Made by a program: the position numbers and the translations under genes. Below, piece after piece: positions 40,187 to 43,632 of a stretch of 43,632 nucleotides of DNA (positions within the stretch are counted from its first letter, which is position 1; each line of letters opens with the position of its first letter). Source of the stretch: an uncultured Collinsella sp. (lineage in GTDB: Bacteria > Actinomycetota > Coriobacteriia > Coriobacteriales > Coriobacteriaceae); the NCBI GenBank assembly GCA_902475785.1, contig CABSAN010000014.1:1-43632 (forward strand), given 5' to 3'. A model generated the notes under the pieces. That model did not search any database and was not told the origin of the DNA. It saw only the letters and a list, made by a program, of their open reading frames with translations.

Positions 40187-41169
40187 CGGGACTCCTTTCG
40201 ATCGTGCGCGCGCTGCTCGCGCGCATCATCATACGCATCGTAGGCTTCGACGATGCGCCCCACCAAGGCATGGCGCACCACGTCGGCACGCTCCAGATGC
40301 GAGAATGCGACATCGTCGACACGGCCTAAAATCCGCTCGACATCCGCCAAGCCACCACGACGACCCACCAGGTCGCGCTGGCTCAGATCGCCGGTAATCA
40401 CGAACTTGGAGTTGAAGCCCAGGCGTGTCAGGAACATCTTCATCTGCTCGGGCGTCGTGTTTTGCGCCTCATCGAGCACCACGAAGGCATCACTCAGTGT
40501 TCGACCGCGCATGTAGGCGAGTGGGGCGATCTCGATCACGCCACGTTCCATAAGCTCATCAGTGCGTTCGCGGTCCATCATGTCAAAAAGGGCATCGTAG
40601 AGCGGGCGCATATACGGGTCGATCTTTTCCTCGAGGGTGCCGGGCAAAAAGCCAAGGTTCTCCCCCGCCTCGACAACCGGGCGCGTCAAGATCAAACGAC
40701 CCACCTCGTGGCGCTTGAGCGCGGCGACGGCGAGCGCCATGGCCAGATAGGTCTTACCGGTACCGGCAGGACCCAAGCCAAAGGTGATGGTATGCGAGCG
40801 GATAGCATCCACATAGCGCTTTTGCCCGAGCGTCTTGGGACGAATGACGCGACCGCGGTACGAAAGCAGCACGTCATCGCGAAGTGATGTGGCCTCATGC
40901 TCGCCGTCGCGCAAGACGGCCAGGCAACACGAGACATCGTCGGCAGACAGCGTGCGCCCGACGGCCGCCTCGCGAAAAGCGTGCTCGAAAAAGCGCGCCA
41001 CGAGTTCGACCTCGTCCGGGTCGCCGCTCACGGAGATGCAATCGCCACGGGCGACCACATGAGCGCGAACCAAACTCTCGAGTGCACGAAGGACGCCGTC
41101 GCCGGCGCCCAAAACGCGCGAGGGATCAATCCCCTCGGGAACGGTAAGTCTAATCTTCGAGGCTTCCAT
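40183..41169 (-). CDS. phoH: PhoH family ATPase
   Basis: 328 residues. N-terminal region (about 1-115) followed by the PhoH ATPase domain: Walker A GPAGTGKTYLA (about 143-153), LTRPVVEAGE, Walker B FVVLDEAQN and TGDLSQRDL. A putative RNA-linked ATPase, nearly always next to ybeY, as here. ATG 41169 has AGGGAGG upstream and lies 20 bases inside the end of mtaB; an upstream alternative start would overlap mtaB even more. Confidence 0.93.
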   Translation of the reverse strand: MEASKIRLTVPEGIDPSRVLGAGDGVLRALESLVRAHVVARGDCISVSGDPDEVELVARFFEHAFREAAVGRTLSADDVSCCLAVLRDGEHEATSLRDDVLLSYRGRVIRPKTLGQKRYVDAIRSHTITFGLGPAGTGKTYLAMALAVAALKRHEVGRLILTRPVVEAGENLGFLPGTLEEKIDPYMRPLYDALFDMMDRERTDELMERGVIEIAPLAYMRGRTLSDAFVVLDEAQNTTPEQMKMFLTRLGFNSKFVITGDLSQRDLVGRRGGLADVERILGRVDDVAFSHLERADVVRHALVGRIVEAYDAYDDAREQRAHDRKESR

Positions 41170-42442
41170 GAACCTCCCTGCGTGCATGGACCAAGCCGGA
41201 ATCATCGACTCCGATGATAGCAACATCGAGCAGGCACGGGGCTGTAAGTCCACAGGTATCGTCAAGACGGGCATGATGGAACGAGCCGAGCGTCAGGTTG
41301 TCGCCATACTCGAGCACGGCACGCTCGACCGTGCCCACGCGACGGCGAGCGTCGGCAATAGCGAGCTCCTGTGCGGCGGCCCGCATACGGCGGCTGCGCT
41401 CGGCCATAACCTCGGGTGGCACCTGGTCGGGCATGTCGGCAGCAAGGGTACCGGGACGCTTGCTGTAGCGGAACACGTGCATACGCGAGAAACCCACACG
41501 GCGGCACAGCGCCAGCGATTCCTCGAACTCCTCGTCCGTCTCACCGGGAAAACCGACGATGACATCGCACGAAAGGGACGCCTGGGGCAAGTTGGCGCGA
41601 ATCATACGCACCGTGTCCTCAAAGGCCTCGGCGCTATAGGGACGGCCCATGCGATGCAGGGTCGCCGTGCAGCCGGACTGCACGGGCAGGTGCAAAAACG
41701 GGGCGATACGCTGCGGGTAGCGCGCCATAACCTTAAGCAGGCGCTCGGAGATATCCATGGGCTCGACCGAGGAAATGCGCACATGCGGAATAGACGTGCG
41801 CTCCATGATGGCCTCGAGCAGCTCATCGATTTCGACGTGCTCGTCGGTCACGCTCTTGCCATCGTAGGCACCCAGGTTCACACCGGTCAGCACCACCTCG
41901 GGCACGCCGGCCTCCTGGGCCTCGCGAACTTGCTCGAGCACGGACTCGACGGGCACGGAGCGCTCGGGGCCGCGTGCCTTCCACACAATGCAATAGGTGC
42001 AGCGATGGTTGCAGCCGTCCTGAATCTTCACGCCCAGGCGAGAGCGACCGAGCGCATCGACCACCTCGCCATCGCTGCAGGCGGGAACGCTATCGGATTC
42101 GACACCCAGCACCTCGCAGACGCGCTCGGCGACATCGATCTTGGACGGCTCGGCGATCACGCGATCGGAGAGCTCCAGCAACTCCTCGGGATGCAGGTTG
42201 ACGACGCAGCCGGTTACGACCACGTAAGGCTCGCCCGGATAGGCCAGCGCATGACGGACGGCCTTACGGGTCTTGGCCTCGGCCTCGCCCGTAACGGCAC
42301 AGGTGTTAATGACGATCAGATCGGCATCCTGGGGCTCCACAATAGCAAAGCCCAGGCGCATAAGATCGGCAGTGATACGGTCAGACTCAACCCGGTTGAC
42401 ACGGCAGCCGAGGTTGACGACGGAAATATGGGGTGCGAGCAC
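41150..42442 (-). CDS. mtaB: tRNA t6A37 methylthiotransferase MtaB
   Basis: 430 residues. UPF0004 start VVNLGCRVNRVESD, radical-SAM cluster CNHRCTYCIVWKARGPERS, and a short C-terminal TRAM-like part. The GCRVN and RGPERS variants separate MtaB from MiaB and RimO. It converts t6A37 to ms2t6A37 in tRNAs reading ANN codons. GTG start; its AAGGAG site overlaps the dnaJ stop (9-base gap). Confidence 0.93.
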   Translation of the reverse strand: MLAPHISVVNLGCRVNRVESDRITADLMRLGFAIVEPQDADLIVINTCAVTGEAEAKTRKAVRHALAYPGEPYVVVTGCVVNLHPEELLELSDRVIAEPSKIDVAERVCEVLGVESDSVPACSDGEVVDALGRSRLGVKIQDGCNHRCTYCIVWKARGPERSVPVESVLEQVREAQEAGVPEVVLTGVNLGAYDGKSVTDEHVEIDELLEAIMERTSIPHVRISSVEPMDISERLLKVMARYPQRIAPFLHLPVQSGCTATLHRMGRPYSAEAFEDTVRMIRANLPQASLSCDVIVGFPGETDEEFEESLALCRRVGFSRMHVFRYSKRPGTLAADMPDQVPPEVMAERSRRMRAAAQELAIADARRRVGTVERAVLEYGDNLTLGSFHHARLDDTCGLTAPCLLDVAIIGVDDSGLVHARREVHGSLED

Positions 42443-42451
42443 GCGGGCTCC

Positions 42452-43600
42452 TTAATCGAGGATATCGTCGAGGGCACTCTTGATGCGGTCGGTCACCGAC
42501 TTCTTACCGGAAGTGACGTCATCGCCCATCTCATCGGCAAAAGCACGGAGCAGCTCGCGCTGTTTATTGGAGAGATTGATGGGAACAACCACGCGCAGTT
42601 GCACGATCAGGCGGCCACGCGAACCGCCACCGCCAATGCGCGGCATTCCGTAATTATTGACGCTCACGGTGTCGCCGTACTGGGCGCCGGCGGGAACCGT
42701 CACCTTAACGACCTCGTCGGGCATAATGCCCTCGACCTCGATCTCGCAGCCGAGCGCAGCCTGCGCAATCGAGATATCGCTCACCAGGTACAGGTCGTCA
42801 CCGTTGCGCTTAAAGCGCTCATGGTCGGCAACGCGCACGTTGACAATCAGGTCGCCCGAGGGCTCGCCGCGAAGGCCGGCCTCGCCAAAGCCGCTCACGC
42901 GCAGCTGGCGACCGGTCGAAACGCCGGCGGGAATATCGATGTCGATCTTTTCGTGCGAAGGCGTACGGCCCTGACCGTCGCAGGTCTCGCAGGGATGATC
43001 AATGACCGTGCCCTCGCCATGGCAGTCGGGGCAAGGCGAAGAGGACTGAACTTGGCCCAGGAACGAGCGCTGGACCGTCGTGACATAGCCCGTGCCGTGG
43101 CAGCGGCTGCACCGCTTTTCGGTCGCGCCCTCGGCCCTACCGGTGCCATTGCAGTCCTCGCAAGGAGCAAGGCGGTCATAGCTGATCGTCTTTTTGCAGC
43201 CGAGCGCCGCCTCCTCGAGCGTCACCGAAAGCGAGATGGCCATGTCGCGACCGCGACGACGCTCACGACGGTTGCGGGCGCCACCGCCGGCACCGCCGCC
43301 AAAGAACGAGGAGAACAAGTCGTCCATGCCCATGCCACCAAAGATATCGTTGATATCGACGTAGCCCGAACCACCAGGGCCGTCGGCAGTGCCGTAACGG
43401 TCGTAGTTAGCACGCTTCTGCTCATCGGAAAGAACGGAATAGGCCTCGTTGAGCTCCTTGAACTTGGCCTCGGCCTCGGGGTCGTCCGAAACATCCGGAT
43501 GTACGGTACGGGCCTTCTTTAGAAACGCACGCTTGATCGTCCGCGCGTCGGCATCCCTGTCGACGCCAAGCACCTCGTAGTAATCCCTATTTTCCGACAC
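42452..43600 (-). CDS. dnaJ: Chaperone DnaJ
   Basis: 382 residues. J domain with HPD (34-36), Gly-rich region (about 75-110), four CxxCxGxG zinc repeats (CEDCNGTG, CSRCHGTG, CPDCHGEG, CETCDGQG) and the C-terminal substrate-binding domains. It stimulates DnaK. GTG start with GGAAGGA upstream. Usually preceded by hrcA, which would lie beyond the window end; no CIRCE element is visible in the 32 bases that remain. Confidence 0.95.
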   Translation of the reverse strand: MSENRDYYEVLGVDRDADARTIKRAFLKKARTVHPDVSDDPEAEAKFKELNEAYSVLSDEQKRANYDRYGTADGPGGSGYVDINDIFGGMGMDDLFSSFFGGGAGGGARNRRERRRGRDMAISLSVTLEEAALGCKKTISYDRLAPCEDCNGTGRAEGATEKRCSRCHGTGYVTTVQRSFLGQVQSSSPCPDCHGEGTVIDHPCETCDGQGRTPSHEKIDIDIPAGVSTGRQLRVSGFGEAGLRGEPSGDLIVNVRVADHERFKRNGDDLYLVSDISIAQAALGCEIEVEGIMPDEVVKVTVPAGAQYGDTVSVNNYGMPRIGGGGSRGRLIVQLRVVVPINLSNKQRELLRAFADEMGDDVTSGKKSVTDRIKSALDDILD

Positions 43601-43632
43601 GACCGAATCCTTCCGACTTTCATTATTGTCAC

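Noticed and set aside
1..43632. tRNA or rRNA genes
   Set aside because: I looked through the intergenic stretches and saw no cloverleaf with a TTC-containing T arm and no rRNA-like sequence. A dedicated scan would be decisive.

Overview
The window looks like a chromosomal segment of a Coriobacteriia actinobacterium, most likely Collinsella or a close relative. This rests on high-GC coding sequence, protein-level similarity I recognise, and a gene order (nrdR, LysM protein, lexA, hflX, miaA, miaB, recX/recA, pgsA, ftsK, rnj, pnp, rpsO) that broadly parallels the Rv2700-Rv2790 region of Mycobacterium tuberculosis. I ran no database search, so the genus is inference.

Layout. 1-4440 is an accessory, partly decayed region: a truncated MFS transporter, a DUF1648 membrane protein, three small genes I do not recognise, a minus-strand gene relic with internal stops, an 8-bp tandem repeat, an inverted repeat and an orphan terminator. 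4475-9317 is a plus-strand housekeeping block: a CDP-alcohol phosphatidyltransferase, an FHA protein with FtsR, apt, an NlpC/P60 hydrolase and a DegV protein. 9390-11094 (minus) holds a DUF1836 regulator and trxB. 11214-12515 (plus) is a glycolipid glycosyltransferase. 12979-14374 (minus) is dut-nrdR-LysM, divergent from lexA-DUF1624 (14535-15883). From 15868 to the end every gene is on the minus strand: hflX-miaA-miaB, spoVS, a GHKL ATPase, rny, recX-recA, pncC-pgsA-rimO, yajQ, rodZ-ftsK, rnj, pnp, rpsO, recO-era-dgkA-ybeY-phoH-mtaB-dnaJ.

How the genes work together. RNA metabolism dominates: rny, rnj, pnp and ybeY for decay and maturation; miaA, miaB and mtaB for tRNA A37 modification; rimO and rpsO for the ribosome; hflX and era as ribosome GTPases. 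A visible SOS circuit joins lexA, the divergent LysM gene and recA: LexA-type boxes lie between promoter elements of recA and of the LysM gene. The DegV and DUF1836 genes are linked by an identical 16-bp motif upstream of each.

Most unusual. The non-coding gaps 12516-12978 and 33982-34630 contain four long foldback elements of two families. Each family has a conserved core (69 bp in one, 36-45 bp in the other) enclosed by near-perfect 31-36 bp inverted arms. The arm sequence is unrelated between copies, apart from a few core-proximal bases. In both families the paired core-proximal bases co-vary between copies. Each family is present as an inverted pair. I do not recognise these elements as a described system and regard them as the best candidate for something new here.
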